Below are positions 5,117 through 5,228 of a DNA stretch of 5,228 nucleotides, piece by piece. The DNA lies in NCBI GenBank assembly GCA_002898675.1, contig BEHW01000119.1:1-5228 (forward strand). The letters are read 5' to 3'. Every line of letters starts with the position of its first letter. Position 1 is the stretch's first letter. The translations under genes and the position numbers were made by a program. The DNA comes from a bacterium HR20. GTDB lineage: Bacteria > Bacteroidota > Ignavibacteria > Kapaibacteriales > NICIL-2. Below the pieces are notes generated by a model that was not told where the DNA came from, did no database searches, and saw only the letters and a program-made list of their open reading frames with translations.

Positions 5117-5228
5117 AGCACGTGGAATAGAAGTTGTTGTGAAAATTACGGAGTGATTTGGTAAGTTCGAAGAGAGTCCCTTTTGCAGTATCGTACCTCG
5201 CGATGGACTGGACACTACTCAACGCTGC
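5117..5228. other. Upstream region of the hydrolase gene; possible start of a divergent gene
   Basis: No complete gene is visible here. The bases hold the possible hydrolase promoter. On the + strand, an ATG at 5203 opens a frame (MDWTLLNA...) that stays open to the window edge. It could be the start of a divergent gene, but 26 bases and no ribosome-binding site cannot prove it. The - strand hydrolase frame also stays open back to a GTG at 5215, giving no recognisable protein. Confidence 0.4.
5145..5171 (-). promoter_or_regulatory. Possible promoter of the hydrolase-pspA operon, ECF-like
   Basis: On the - strand TTCGAAC (5171-5165) is followed after 14 bases by CGTAAT (5150-5145), about 28 bases before the GTG start. 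The AAC and CGT elements look like an ECF promoter, but the spacer is a little short. The TTCGAAC element also occurs upstream of the sigma gene. This is an eye-made match in a short region. Confidence 0.2.

Noticed and set aside
4499..5164. Long + strand open frame of 221 codons opposite the hydrolase gene
   Set aside because: The opposite strand encodes an intact nitrilase with its full catalytic triad; the + frame shows no motif or ribosome-binding site.

Overview
The window is a compact bacterial chromosomal segment of moderate GC content. It holds seven genes: two on the + strand at the left and five on the - strand filling the rest. All have recognisable families, and I see no mobile element, tRNA, rRNA, CRISPR array or phage gene. 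The organism cannot be named from this. Strong Shine-Dalgarno sites coexist with an exported protein whose mature end probably begins with Gln, a common feature in the Bacteroidota/Chlorobi/Ignavibacteria group. That placement is a weak inference.

Left part (1-1297, + strand): the last 22 codons of glmS (glucosamine-6-phosphate synthase) are followed after 6 bases by a complete NupC-type concentrative nucleoside transporter. The two are probably cotranscribed. The transporter gene converges on the next - strand gene, and their stop codons overlap.

Middle part (1294-2982, - strand, read right to left): an ECF sigma factor, a single-pass membrane anti-sigma factor and a small exported Spy/CpxP-like protein form a tightly overlapped operon (ATGA overlap, then a 17-base overlap). 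The layout suggests an extracytoplasmic stress response in which the anti-sigma protein holds the sigma factor at the membrane and the Spy-like protein acts in the periplasm, as effector or sensor.

Right part (3096-5116, - strand, read right to left): a nitrilase-superfamily carbon-nitrogen hydrolase, a PspA/IM30 membrane-maintenance protein and a YbjN/type III chaperone-like protein form a second probable operon. The 113-base gap at 2983-3095 separates it from the sigma operon and contains a possible ECF-type promoter. The 112 bases at the right edge (5117-5228) hold the upstream region of the hydrolase gene and perhaps the first codons of a divergent gene.

The main biological theme is two envelope-stress modules side by side: an ECF sigma/anti-sigma/Spy cassette, and a PspA cassette with an unusual chaperone-like partner. 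I did not find a clearly new type of system. The most interesting points are the PspA-YbjN-like pairing, the loss of metal-ligand residues in both the anti-sigma and Spy-like proteins, and a short motif shared upstream of both - strand operons.
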